Shown piece after piece: positions 50,692-63,540 of a DNA stretch of 64,000 nt (positions are counted from its first letter, which is position 1; every line of letters begins with the position of its first letter). Under the pieces are notes generated by a model. The model was not told the DNA's origin. It saw only the letters and a program-made list of their open reading frames with translations, and ran no database searches. The position numbers were made by a program, and so were the translations under genes. Origin of the DNA: Hyaloscypha bicolor E (Eukaryota > Ascomycota > Leotiomycetes > Helotiales > Hyaloscyphaceae); the NCBI RefSeq assembly GCF_002865645.1, contig NW_020194549.1:449419-513418 (forward strand). Reading direction: 5' to 3'.

Positions 50692-50847
50692 ATGTCCTCT
50701 TCGAGAACTTATTTCAAGAACTCTTCGCCTATTCCTCAAACGCAAAGCCACGTCAGCCGTACATCATGCCAGTGCCGTTTCCCAGACTCAGTCAATATGC
50801 CCCAGTCAAAACCATCATCGCTATTTTTGCGATCGCATTTCTACTAG
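50692..50847 (+). other. Upstream ORF overlapping the cysteine-rich protein start
   Basis: The first ATG after the CT tract (50,692, AAAATATGTCC) opens a 51-codon frame, Ser/Thr-rich and ending TAG at 50,845. It is out of frame with, and overlaps, the main start at 50,766. It could reduce translation of the main ORF if it lies in the transcript. The transcript start is unknown. Confidence 0.4.
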
Positions 50848-51163
50848 TACTGGGCCAGCCATCCCGACCGGCCAATCAGTTTTATTGCACTACATTGGCC
50901 CCGCATTGCTGTGATTCCGAGACACATCCATGCCAATGCCACTGCCACGACGCACCGTATGTCGAATGGCCTGGGAATTGGCATTATTGTGAGCCGGAGT
51001 GGGCGTCGCATTGTTGCTTCTCTCACTTTTCGGTGAGTTTTTCCATTCCCTTCTAGATAACGTACATATATCTAACTTAGTCGTTTTCTTATGTGTATAG
51101 GACGAACTTGCCGGAGATATGTTTTCGTGTGAGAAAGAAGCTTTAGTTAGACTCAAAGGATGA
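50766..51163 (+). CDS. Small cysteine-rich secreted-type protein (effector-like candidate)
   Basis: Two exons, 50,766-51,032 and 51,101-51,163, with a 68-nt phase-0 intron (GTGAGT, CTAAC branch at about 51,072, TATAG), give 109 residues. Residues 14-30 (VKTIIAIFAIAFLLVLG) form a hydrophobic core after a short basic/polar N-terminus, like a signal peptide or anchor. The remainder has ten Cys (41, 48, 49, 56, 58, 60, 75, 83, 84, 99) and many His, including HPCQCHCHD (54-62), so disulfides or metal binding are possible. No family is recognised. The position between an LTR and RIP DNA is typical of fungal effector genes, but that role is inference. Using an acceptor at 51,080 would give a different C-terminus without Cys99. 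Confidence 0.65.
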
Positions 51164-53400
51164 TATAGGAGTTTGAGCTAGTCCAGTCTATTAACTAGTT
51201 CGCGGACTCCTACTTAATTAGCTATACTATTAATATAAATACTCTAAAAGTATAGTTTTGTTTTCTTATCTCTCTAGATACTATATCTTTCTAGTTAGTA
51301 AAACAATAATATATATATATCTATTATTTTATTTTATAATAGATATTAAAAATAATAAATATAAGCTTTAAAAGTTATATTTAGAAAGTAAAATAAAAAG
51401 TAAATAAAAAACGAATTGCCTTTTTTTATTTATATATTATTTATATTATAATTCTAGTTTATAACTATATTATATTATACTTTTATAAATTAAATATATT
51501 ATATTAATATAACTAATATATAAGATTTTATTTGTAATATTTATATTTAAATTAATTATATTAAATATTAAAGCTATTATTAAACTAGATATAATATACT
51601 AGTACTAAAAGTATTTCTAGCTAAAATTAGCCTTTATAATTAAAACTATAATATAAATATTATAAGATATATAGAATTATTTTATATTAAGCTAAAATTA
51701 TTAATTAAGAAATTAATTAATATAATAATCTTACTTGAATTTTAATTACTAAAATATTATATAACTAATAATAATTTCTTATATAATTATTAGAATAGCT
51801 ATATTATAAATTTTTAGGTTATATAACTAGTTATATAATCTTATATTTCAGGTATAACTCAATTAATAAACTAGTTTCTATTAAGCTTAATAGATTTAAG
51901 AATTATATATTAATATTATAATTCTTATTCTAAATTAATTATTTTACTAATTTTATATATCGAGTATTTTATATATATTATATATTATATTATATATTAC
52001 TAATAATAATATTAAAGCCTTAAACTTTAAATAAAACTTTTTTTTTTAAATATATTAGAAATAATATAAGTTTAATAAATAAGTTATAATAAAGAAATAC
52101 TATTATATTATAAATTAAAACTTTTTATAAATTAGAAATAAAAGTAATAATATAAATTTTTTTTTAGAAATAGTTATAAAATATAACTTATAAAAAATTA
52201 TAAAAGCTATTAAAATACTTTAGATTAAAATACCTTTTTTTTAATATATTAGTTTTATATATATATATATATATATAAATATTAGTTATTATTTTACTTT
52301 TATTATTATATAATTATTTTCTTAAATTAATTACTTTTTTTATAATTATATTAATATCTTAATAATTATAAATTTAATTAAGTATTTCTTTTATATATTT
52401 CTAATAATTACTTTTATAAGCTCTTAAAAATATAAGTAAATTAATTTAATTCTTAATTTAATTATAATTAAAAAAGCTATAATATAAGAAATTCTTTAAT
52501 ATAGAAAATAATTCAAATATTAAATAAAGTAATAAAATAAAGCTTAAAGATTTAACTTTCTTTTAAGATTAGTAAAAGCTTATTATTAGTAATAAATAAA
52601 ATAATTATTTTGGAAAAGTTTATATTTATATAATAAAATAAAGACTTAAAAATAAACTAATAAGTATTTTATTTTATCTTCTTATTTTTATATTATAATA
52701 TTATTTCTAGCTTTTAAAGGCTTATATATCTTTAAATTAATAAAGAAATTAGTAAAGCTATTTAAAATATAATAAATATATATATATAATTTAAAAATAA
52801 AAGATATTTAAATTATAAAATAATTTAATAAATTTAAAACTCTTATAATAATAATATTTCTAGAAATATATAATTAAAAGAAAGTAAAAGCTTAAAAAAT
52901 GAAAATAATAAAATAAATAAGCTATTTTTTTTAAATATTTTTATTAGAAATATTTATAAAAATAATAAAGCTTTAAATATATAAATAATTTATTAAAAGG
53001 TTTTTAATAATATAATATTTTATAAGAAATTAAAAAAATAAAAAAAAATAAAGAAAATAAAAGAAATAATACTTTTTAGCTTATTATATTTAATTAGTTA
53101 ATTATAAGTTTAAAATAATAATATTAAATAATTTTCTAAATATTATTAATTAAAATATTTTATTTTATTTTAATTATTATTATTATTAATTATTAGTATA
53201 ACTATTTCTATTAGTTTACTAGTAATATATAGTATTATTATATAGATATAGAAATATTATTGTATTAAAGTTAGTAAAGTTATTATTTAGAAGTAGGAAT
53301 TATAATATTATAGTATTAATATATAATCCCTAAATCTACTAAGCCTAAAAAGGTCTAGTCTATTAGTTAAGTTATTAATAGAATGCGAGGTTATATAACT
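51164..53400. other. RIP-mutated AT-rich sequence without identifiable content
   Basis: It becomes AT-rich immediately after the cysteine-rich gene and has very few CA/TG dinucleotides. Neither strand showed a recognisable domain. It contains a TA dinucleotide run near 52,256-52,277. No gene. Confidence 0.5.
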
Positions 53401-53749
53401 ATATCCTGTATCCTATATCCTGTAACTATATATGTAATTTCTAAAGAAATAGTTATACTAATACTAGAAACTTTCTAAAAAAAACGCGAAAAATAATACC
53501 TTTTTCTAATTATATACAAATTCCCTAATTCGGCCTAGTATTAGATTTTCTAAATACTTTATATATCTATATTACTTCTGAGATTTTGGTTATATACTAA
53601 AGACTATAGCCTTTTATATATAACTTTCCTTCTTATAATATTCTTCTATTCTATATATTTATTTTTTATTCTATTTATACTTAATCTATTTCTTTATATC
53701 TAATTATATAATATTTATATTAATTAGGTACTTGAGGGTATTTATTAGC

Positions 53750-55160
53750 TTCGATTTTATTATAAAATCGGCAGGATTTAATTTTCCCTTAATTTATTTA
53801 ACTTCTATAATTTCTTATTATTTATATACCTAGTAAAAATATATTATATTAATTATTAGATATTTTTCTCGAGTAGTTCCTAATTTAATAGGGCATTTAT
53901 ATAGTAACTTTAAATCCATATAGATTACTAGTAATAGTTCTATTTCTAGTATTCTATTAATTATAGATTTAACTAAAGTACTTATATTAAAACTATAAGC
54001 TATATTATAAAGTTCTGAAGCTAGAATATTTCTAGTAACTCTCTTATATTTAGTAGAGAACTAGTAAATAATATTAGTATATCTAGTTCTATTTACTAGA
54101 ATTAGAATATATCCGATTTAGAAAAAGAGATTTCTATTATTTATAAATAAAATATTCGTAAAAATAATTAAATATAAGAACTTTTTTACTAGTTTTATAA
54201 ATCTTAATTCTCTAGTAATATTTTTAATTTGCTATTAAATGTATTTATTAAGTACTTTTATATTAGTTTCCGAGAATTTAATAGCTTAAATAGTAATTAA
54301 TAGATTATATAAAACTTCTAGTTAATAGACTAATATAATATATACTTCTCTAGTATATTAGATAATATATTAGTTCTTAATAAAAAGATTTTAATAAATA
54401 GTACTTCTATTACTTATAATAGTAATATTTTTTATAGAAATAGTTTAAAGGTTTTTATATTAGTATTTTTATATAAGAGTAATTCTAGTAGTATTTATAT
54501 AAATAATATTTTTATTAAACTTAATATTATAGTTAGAAATAAGACATTTATATTTCTTAGTTAAGAACTTAGCTTTATAAAGCTTTAGTTACTTTACTTT
54601 TATAAAATTATTAATTCTAATAAATAGAGTATTATTAGTTTAAAGGCTAATAATTTTAAAGAATTACTTATTATAGAAAAGATAAGAATTATAAGTTAAC
54701 TATTTTATAGAAAGCTTATTAATATAATAGAAATAGTAAGTTTTAAACTAGTAGTTTCTAGCTTCTAATATACTATATAATAGTTTTATAACTTTTAGAA
54801 CTAAATTATTATTTGAATTTAGCTTTCTAGTAAACTTATAAGATAGATTAATATAAAAATTATAATTAAGTAAAGTTATTAATTAGCTATAAGCTTATAA
54901 GATATTATATAAATATAACTTTATAGTATCTATTATTATAGTAGTAATACTAAGAATAATTCTCTAGCTAATATATTAAATAATAAGTAATTATATTAAT
55001 ACTATATATTTCTTATTATTATTATAAGCCTAAATAACTAATCTCGACTTTTTAAACTCTTTTTTTATACTCTTATTTTTAATCTTATTAATAAACCGGG
55101 AATTAAAGATATATATTTTCTTTAGTATTTAAGATCTGAGAGTATTCTTAAATATATTCT
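53750..55160 (-). pseudogene. Copia reverse transcriptase-RNase H remnant of element H
   Basis: The minus frame contains RLVIQAYNNNKKYIVL (about 55,015-55,060; family pattern RLVVQAYND), LYSILEARNYQFKTY (about 54,730-54,780; LYGVPEAGNHWF), and FSTKYKRVTRNILASELYNIA (about 54,000-54,065; STKCKRVTRSVLASELYGMAHG). Then LGTTREKYLIINII and NPADFIIKSK follow near 53,770-53,890, the family RNase H end. In-frame RIP stops make it dead. Confidence 0.8.
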
Positions 55161-56269
55161 TTTCTAGAAGGCTAATAACTTTAATTTAATAGAAGTTTTT
55201 ATATAAGTTATTATTCTATAGAAATACTATAATATCCGGGTTCTTATAAAAGTATTCTTTATTATATTTTAATAAAATAGTAGGAATAGTAAAAGGAATT
55301 ATACCTGTATTATTTTTAGCCTTATTATAAAGTTCGGAAATAGATTTAAGTTTAGAGCTATTAGTAATAACCTTAATATCTCTTATATAAAAGGGCTTTA
55401 TAAAGGTTAAATGAAATATAGTATTACTATATAATAAAGCTAGTATATAGTTTTTCCTATTAATAGCTACTAACTTATATAGCCTATTCTAATTACTAGA
55501 TTAATTAGTATTTCCTTTATATTATATAAAAATATCCGAATTTAAATATTATAAAACCGGGCTCTGGGCTTGAAAAGCAGATAAAGTGGCTCTATTCCGA
55601 GAATTCTAAACTAAGAAGAGAAGCTCTAAATATAAGAGCTTTAGTATTCTAAATACTAGCTATAGCTATATATATTATTATAGTTATATAATACTAAATT
55701 TACTAGTAAAGCAGTAAAGTATAATATTACTTCCTCTTTTAGGAAAGCTTATCCCGAGTACTTAAAAATAAAAATATTATATAATCTTATATACTCTTAT
55801 ATATTCTATTTCTGGTATCCTCTATTTATATAATTCACTAGTTCCTAATATACCAGTTTCTCTAAATCTGAGTCTAAATTAGAATCAGAGCTATAGGATC
55901 TAATTAAATAATTAGAATTATAGCTATTAGAATTATTAATTATATAAATTCTGACTTTTCTACTATTCTTATCTATTATAATCTTAGGTTCTAATAGAAG
56001 TATCTTCTTTTCTGTTTCCTTATATAGTTTAATATTATAGTTCTTTATCTAATATTTACTACTATTATATTATATATACTTGCTTTACTTATAAAGCTAT
56101 TATTGTTTTACTAGAGATATAGATTATACTCGACTATTTATATAGAAGAAAGAGAAGAGTTATAGAAGAAAGTATTATAGAAAGAATAGTTATAAAGGCT
56201 TAGTAATTATACTAATAGTATTAATAGTTAATATATCTATAATATTATATAAATAGTAAGGCTTCTTCT

Positions 56270-56900
56270 TAAAGTTATAAACTAGATATTTATATATACT
56301 AGAATATCCGACTAGCTATTATACTATTTTAATAAACTTGGTATAGATATAAGAAAGGTTTAGCTATTAAGCTAGCCTATTCTTAATTATAGTATTAAGC
56401 CCTTAATAGAAAGCTATAATCTTATTAATATTATTCTAGTCTTATTTATATACCTTATATAGAATTTGCTCGAACTTAGCTATAAAAGTATAAAGCGAAT
56501 TAGTACCTTACTTGAGAGAATATAGCTTATTTTCTACTTCTTATATCTTATTCGGATTCAAATAAATATAGGAGAGTTAATTGAGAATCGAGAAATAGAA
56601 CTAAATTTAATTGTTTTCTACTTAGAAAAGCTAGGAAAGAATTATTACTTAAATATATAATTCTAGATTAAGGTAAATATAGTAGAATTAAATAGTAGTA
56701 TTACTAATAGCCTTATAATTAACTTGTAGCTTGGCTTTAATTAAAGGAAGTCAGATATTAAACTTATAAATCTAGCTATTAAATTTTTCGGGATATAAAA
56801 GAAAGAATTTTGGCTTTATATTTATAGAAAAGAAGCAAGTTTATAAGAAGAGGAGCTTATTACTTTGCTATTAAAGTAGCTCAGTTTAGTATTGAACTTC
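56270..56900 (-). pseudogene. Gag-like remnant of element H
   Basis: The minus frame includes FIAKFEQILYKV (near 56,455-56,490) and NRLAQQLNLSYIYTKFI with stops read as Gln (near 56,320-56,390). These resemble the LTR-retrotransposon capsid pattern FLxxFxxxL...NxxLxxRLAxQLxLP. The match is family-level only. Confidence 0.5.
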
Positions 56901-57039
56901 TATTTATAGCTTAATAATTATATTTATAATCTGAGTTTATAAAAGTTAATTTATAGTAGTATTTTAGAAAAAAGAAAAGGAAATTATAAACTTGAGATAA
57001 GAGAGAGCCTAATAAGCTCTTAATTTCTCTAATAGGTAT

Positions 57040-57223
57040 TATAGTATAATAGGCTATATTTATTAAAAATTATATTATTTTAGTAGTTTTAAGGTTTAGG
57101 TTATATAGTAAAGGCTATAGCCTTTTATATATAACTTATAGAAATTATATAAGAAAGCTAGTTTTTCTATAGATTTAGAGAATAATTCTTTATATATATT
57201 TATTTAATTGAGCTTTTATATAT
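57040..57223 (+). repeat. Truncated A-family LTR (interrupted by element C)
   Basis: It starts TATAGTATAATAGG and follows the LTR to the GAGCTTTTGCACAC point, reading GAGCTTTTATATAT, where the LTR of C begins. It is in plus orientation, opposite to C. The rest presumably lies beyond C, outside the window. Its left flank is not A-family internal sequence, so it is either a solo LTR or the left LTR of another copy. Confidence 0.75.
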
Positions 57224-57526
57224 TATAGGAAAGAAACTATAATAAGACAAAAACCTATATAAAATATACTAAAATATAAAATATAACTTAATAATAAAAT
57301 AATAAATTAAAAGTATAAATAATAAAATATAAATAGTATATAGTATATAAAAGCTTAATTAAATAAATATATATAAAGAATTATTCTCTAAATTTATAGA
57401 AAAACTAGCTTTCTTATATAATTTCTATAAGTTATATATAAAAGGCTATAGCTTTTACTATATAACCTAAATCTTAAAACTACTAAAATAATACGATTTT
57501 TAATAAATATAGTTTACTATATTATA
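57224..57526 (-). repeat. 3' LTR of element C (303 bp, RIP-mutated)
   Basis: It begins TATAGGAAAGAAACTATAAT and ends with the RIP form of GCCGTACCACA. Its length equals the solo LTR at 50,011. Confidence 0.85.
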
Positions 57527-57539
57527 TCTAATTTCTTAT

Positions 57540-60400
57540 TTATTTATACTTATTTCCTAAATACTAAAATTAATAGAAAAATTCTATTTAGAGTTCGAAA
57601 TAACGAAATATTTAGAATCTTTTTCTATTAGTTAATCTAACTTCTTTTTTATATATCTAAAATAAAACTTATTATCTTTAAATAGTCTTATTTTATATTC
57701 TCGAACTTACTTAAAAGTAATCTGAATTCGTTTAGTTATATTCTTATATTAAATCCGATATAGTTCTCTATATTAATTAGTATTTGCCTTTAACTATTAT
57801 TTAATTTCTGCCTTTATAATAGGATATTAAGGAGGCTTATTATAGTAAATTATATTATAAATTATATTAATATATTTCAAATAAATAGCTCTTTTAAATT
57901 TCATATTATTTACTATATTTTTAAACCGACCTTTAATAAAAGAGGAAAGCTCTAAATAAGAGGCTTTAATAACTTTATAAGAGACTTTATTTTTGTATAT
58001 TTTATTCTTAATAGTAACTAGACTTATTAGAATTATAGTAAAAGGCCTATTAAGTAGTAAATTATTATTAAGCTATTCTTTAACTTATATATTATCCGAG
58101 AATTAATACTTTCCTATAATTTTAGACTTATAGATTACCTAGCTAAAAGTATTTATTTATCTAGTTATATAAACTATATTTGGAGTTTTTCTTCTTATTA
58201 CCTTTAATAAATACTTATATAATTTCTTAGCTACTTCTAGCTTAAATTTATTAGAAATAGAAAAGTAATTAATATCTTTAAAAAACTTCTTATTAAATAT
58301 AATAGCCTTCTTATAATTTATAAAGAAAATATAGCTAATATTCCGATATTCTTTACTAAAATAGAATTCGTTATTTAAAGCTTTAGTAATAGCTAGATTT
58401 TTAGTATTATCTTTATATTAATTATAATTAATATTTCTAGTAATAAAGTATTAGACTAGCTAAAAATATATAACTAGATAAATAGGATATTTATTTAATA
58501 TCTTATAAAATCTAAACTATATTAATAAATCTACTATTAAGAGTTAAGAGGCTAAAGTAAAATAGCTATTACTAAGATTTCTATATATTAATATATTATC
58601 TTTCGGAAATAAAACTATAATATCTCTATTTCTTCTATTAAGAATTTTTAAATACTAAATTTCTTAATTTATTTCAGGTAATTCTTTTTATAAATATAGC
58701 TATTTATATCTAAATTAGTAATACTAGACTCAGAAATAGAGACTATAATATTAAATTAGAGCTATAGATTAGAGTAAAATTAATTAGAAATATAGTACTT
58801 ATATTTATATTTTTTAATTTCCTAGCTCTTAAAAAAGAAATCCCGTATTTCTTTATTTACTTAAATAATAGAAATATATTTCTTACTTTTAGTAATTTTA
58901 TAGATCTTAGTAATTACCTTTAAAGTATTCTTAATCTTTTATATATTAATAGAGAAAGTATTAGTAAGTTATTAAATATATATTATATAGGGAGCTTTAA
59001 AGAATCTATTATTAACTCTATAGTATTCTTACTTATAAATAGATTCTATAATACTATTATATATTTCTTTAAATATATACTTATTTTATTAAGTAAGTAT
59101 TAATTTCCATTTAGCTAATATCTTATAAATATATTAAATGCCTTTATTAAGTTTTCCGGATTTAATATTTCTGGATTTCTGCTTTTTAGTTCTTAGTATA
59201 ATTAAAAGAATCTTTTTAGATAATATCTTTTTCTTTAATATAGAAGGCCCCCTTTTACTTTTCTCTATTTTATTAACCTTATATTTAGTCTAATACTTAG
59301 ATCTCTATTATTTATTAGAAGTCTTAAACTTAGCTTACTTTCTATTCTTACTAGGTTCTTCTTATCTAGTCTTACTAGTTCTACTAGTTTTACTAGTAGC
59401 TTTCTTATTAGGTTCTATTAAATTAGCTCTATTTTTCTTAGCTAGATCCGGTTAAGTTAAAGCTAAAATTATAATAGGGGCTTATTTTTTAGGCTTATCT
59501 CGGAAAGCAGGAAAAAGCTTATTACTATAAGTTCTCTTAGTTAGAATTCCGGAAGTATTAAAGATATATTATCTAGCTTTAAGATTATTAGCTAATAGTA
59601 GCTTAAACTCTAATTCTCTATATTTTAAAATAGTTTTAGTATACTTAAATACTTTAGTAATATCTAATTTAGTAAATATATTAGTATTCTAATATTTCTT
59701 ATTCTTTATATACTTTAAAGGAACTTTATTAATTAACTAAATAGCCTTATATATTAAAGCTTTTATCTTAAAAAGAGAATATAACTTCTTATAAATATTA
59801 TTATTAAGGTTATTATAGATATTATTAATATATTAGCTAAAAGCTTTATTATATAGTATAATTCTATTCTAATTCTTAGTTTCTAGACTATTTATTATAG
59901 TCTTAATTTTATTAAGCTTCTTTTATCTATTTTTAGAAATATCTTTAATAATATTCTCGAATTCCCTATTATTAGCTTAGTAATTCTTTAGCTCTTCTTT
60001 AGTTAATTCTAGTCTAGTTCTGTTTTTAATAAAGGTTTTCTATTTTAAGAGCTTATTATATATATTATTTAGCTTATTTAGGATATTTATATTAAATTCA
60101 GTAATTATAGTTATTTTTTCTAGTATTAATAAGCCTTCTATAATTACCTAAGCTTTTTTAATATTCTAAACTTTAATACTATTAATCTATAGGCTTTTAA
60201 TAATACTATAGCTTATAAAAACTAGCTATTATATTTTACTAACTTGAGAAATCTGTTTTTTAGCTATTTTATTATTTTTAAAAGTATTATAAAAGTATTA
60301 TTAGTATAATAGTTATTAGTTATAGAATTAAAAGTTCTCGAGATTATAAGAATTTCTTTTAAATATATTCTAAAATAAAGAATAAATTAGAATAGGTTTG
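57540..60400 (-). pseudogene. Accessory coding region of element C (dead copy)
   Basis: Reverse-complement counterpart of 29,090-31,910 and close to 8,066-11,000. It is less mutated in places, for example GCAGGAAAAAGCTTATTAC (near 59,505). It gives a third copy for reconstructing what the family encodes. Function unrecognised. Confidence 0.65.
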
Positions 60401-62399
60401 AATTATATAAAAGTACTATATATATTTATATTTTTCTTTCTTTTTAGTAAGAAAATAAAGCTAAAATAGTAGTATATATAATAGAGAAAGTAGATATAAT
60501 AATTAGATATATTTAAAGTAATATAATTATAAATTAGAAATAATTATAAAAAATAAAATATAGAATTAGACTTTTATTATAGAAAAAAATATAAATATAT
60601 ATATCTAAAAAAGTATAATTAAGGAAATAATTAAGGTAAATTAAACTAAATAGTAATAATAGAAAAATAAAAAGGTAATATAATATAAATATAGGTATAA
60701 TAATAATATCTAAAATATTAGAATATAGAAAGAAATAATAAAAATTTTATAATATAAATATATTTTAATTCTTTATTTATTTAGAAATATTTTTATTAAT
60801 TCGAGAAATAATATAAAAGAAAAGAAATAATATAGGAAATATATAAAAAGTAATATATATAAATATACTAAAAATATTAGAAAAATATAAAATAAGTATT
60901 AATAGAAAAGAAATTAGAATAATAGAATTAAGAAATAACTTAGAATAAAATATTACTTTTTCTGAAACTAATTTATATCTCTTCTAAAAACTAATTATAT
61001 TTATTTAGTATTTATTAAAGCTAGCTTTATATAATATAAAACTATTTAGTTAGTTAGAATTTTAAAGTAATATCTATATTTATAAAAGTAATATTAAATA
61101 CTTCGGAAATTATAGAAAAAAGAACTATAAGATAGTATAAATAAGGTTTATAATACTATTATTAAGTTTAAAATAATTAATATTAAAATTAATATAGAAT
61201 ATAAAGAAATTAGATATTCTAAATTAGTATTAAGAATATAGAAATTATTTAGATAATATTTAATAGTAAGAAATAGATTATTAGTAAAAATTAATAAGTT
61301 ATACTAGCTTTTTAAAGAAGTAATTAATTTCTAGTAATAAAATAGTATTATAGTTAGAGAATAAGTTCTATATTAAAGAAGTTTTTTATAAAAATAGAAA
61401 TATATAATATATTAATTAAGCTTTAATATAAGTTTTAAAAGTAGCTATAAATATATTAAAAAGGAAGTAGGTTTTCTAATATAAGATAGGCTTTAAATAA
61501 ATAAATTTAGTTTATTTAATATTTAAGAGATTTCTAGAATTATATATTATTAAATACTTTTAGAAATATTTATTAAATTTAATAATATTTCTATTTTCTT
61601 TTATAAAACTTCTAGTTTATTTATTCTATTTATATATAACTCCTAATTAGGAAGTTTACTTAGATATTATAAAGAGAATTATAATAATAGTTTAAATTAA
61701 AATCGAGATTTATAAATATTATAATTAAGCTTTAAACTAATATAAGTTATAAGAATAGCTAATTAAAAAAGTAAATAGAACTTCTAAAAAGTTTCTATTT
61801 TAGTAAAATATATATAAAAGATTATTCTTTTTTCTTTAATTCTAAATATAATTATTATTTATTATTATAATTTGGAATTAAAAGTCTATAAAATAACTTT
61901 TTAATTTTCTATTTATTTTTATATTAAAAGAAATTCTTTATATTTAATTTCTAAAATCTAGTAATAGAATTTTATATTAAGAATACTATCTAGTAATAAT
62001 AATTAGATAATAATAAGAAATAAATAATAATAAAACTTATCTAATTTCTAAAATAATAATCTAATAATAATACTTTCTAAAGATTATAAATAATAATTAA
62101 AAGAAAGAATTAAAAGTAATAAGCTTTATTTTAGATTAAGAAAAGTTTCTATTATTAAATATTTCTTTCTAGTTCTTTATAAAGAAAATATACTTTATTT
62201 TTTCTAATTTTAGTAATTCTAAAATATATATAATAATACTAATAGCTTTCTTAATTTCCTAAATATTATTTTATTTATAATACTTTATAACTATTTCTTT
62301 TTCTAGTTCTATATCTATTTTAAAATATTTATTTATAAATATATATTTATTATTAACTTTATTTTTAGAAAAATACTAGAATTTATTTCTTTTAATAAA

Positions 62400-63540
62400 T
62401 TACTTAAATTAATTTCTAGTATATATTTTTTAAAATATAATATTATTAAGTTTTTCTAATATATAGTATTTTTTTAATTAATTTATATATTTTATTTTAT
62501 ATAAGTTAAACTAATAATATAATAGTTTTATATTTTTTAATTTATTTTAATTTATTAATTTAATATTATATATAAGAACTAGATTTTTTATAAAAATAAA
62601 CTTTATATAAATTTAATAAATAGTATTAAATTACTTTTTTCTTTTTTAATATTATCTATTTTTCTTTATTTTAGCTTTTTTAAAATTTTTATTTTTTATT
62701 TATATTTATTTAGTATATATTTCTAGAAATATTTCTTTATTATAAACTTTATTTTATTTAAATATTTTCTAAATTAGAAAATATATTTTTATAAATAATA
62801 TAATTTCTTTATTATAAATTATATAAAAAAATAAATTTAATTAATTTATATATAGTAATTTAATTAATAAATAGAATATATAATAATAAATTTATTTAAG
62901 GCTTTTTTTTATTTATTATAAATATAATAAGAATTTAAATAATTAGTTAATATTCTTTCTTAATTATATTATTTTCTTTAGAATTATAAGCTAAAATAAT
63001 AATTCTATTAATTTCTAGCTTATTAAATTCCTAAATTACTATTTCTTTAAATTTCAATTTATTATTTATTTTAAGTTATTTAAATAAATTATATTTATAA
63101 ATAATTTCTTTTTAAATAAACTTAATAATCTTTTTACTAGTTAGATTCTTTAAAAATCTAGTTTTAATTTATTCTAAAAAGTTATTTCTAATAATAATTA
63201 ATAAATTATATTTTTTATAATCTAGTAATTTAATTATATTAATTCTAATATAATAAAAAAAAATATAACTTTTATTAAATATAAGCTTCTTTTTATTTTT
63301 TTTTATTTTTATACTAATAGATTTTATAAATACTAATATACTTTTATATATAATTATAATAACTTTTCTAGTAATAATAGCTAGCTATTAAATAAAAAAT
63401 ATTCTTTTTTCTAATATATCTAATTTTATTATATAGCTTTTTAATAATAATTTCTCTTTATTTTTAATTATTAATAATAAATTAAAATAAATATATTTTA
63501 GATATAATTTTTTAAAGTAATTAATTTCTTATATTATAAT
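62400..63540 (-). pseudogene. Integrase remnant of element C
   Basis: Collinear with the D integrase at 34.0-35.2 kb and the reverse complement of 25.98-27.05 kb in A. Heavily mutated, no ORF. Confidence 0.6.

Larger units (their letters stand above)
53580..57039 (-). mobile_element. Element H: RIP-degraded Ty1/copia retrotransposon, probably deleted internally
   Basis: Minus-strand reading gives, from high to low coordinate, a gag-like segment (about 56,270-56,900), then copia reverse transcriptase and RNase H (55,160-53,750). Only about 1.1 kb separates gag from the reverse transcriptase, less than a complete protease plus integrase, so an internal loss is likely. An LTR may lie around 53,400-53,720, where the sequence GGTTATATACTAAAGAC resembles part of the A-family LTR hairpin. 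Boundaries are uncertain. Confidence 0.65.

Noticed and set aside
51056..51080. Alternative acceptor at 51,080 for the cysteine-rich gene
   Set aside because: It keeps an open frame, but the CTAAC branch site sits only 4 nt before it; 51,100 is at the normal distance.
50890..51156. 88-residue minus-strand ORF
   Set aside because: Antisense to the cysteine-rich gene, which has a coherent spliced frame and a signal-like start.
52256..52277. TA dinucleotide run as a regulatory site
   Set aside because: Expected by chance in this base composition.
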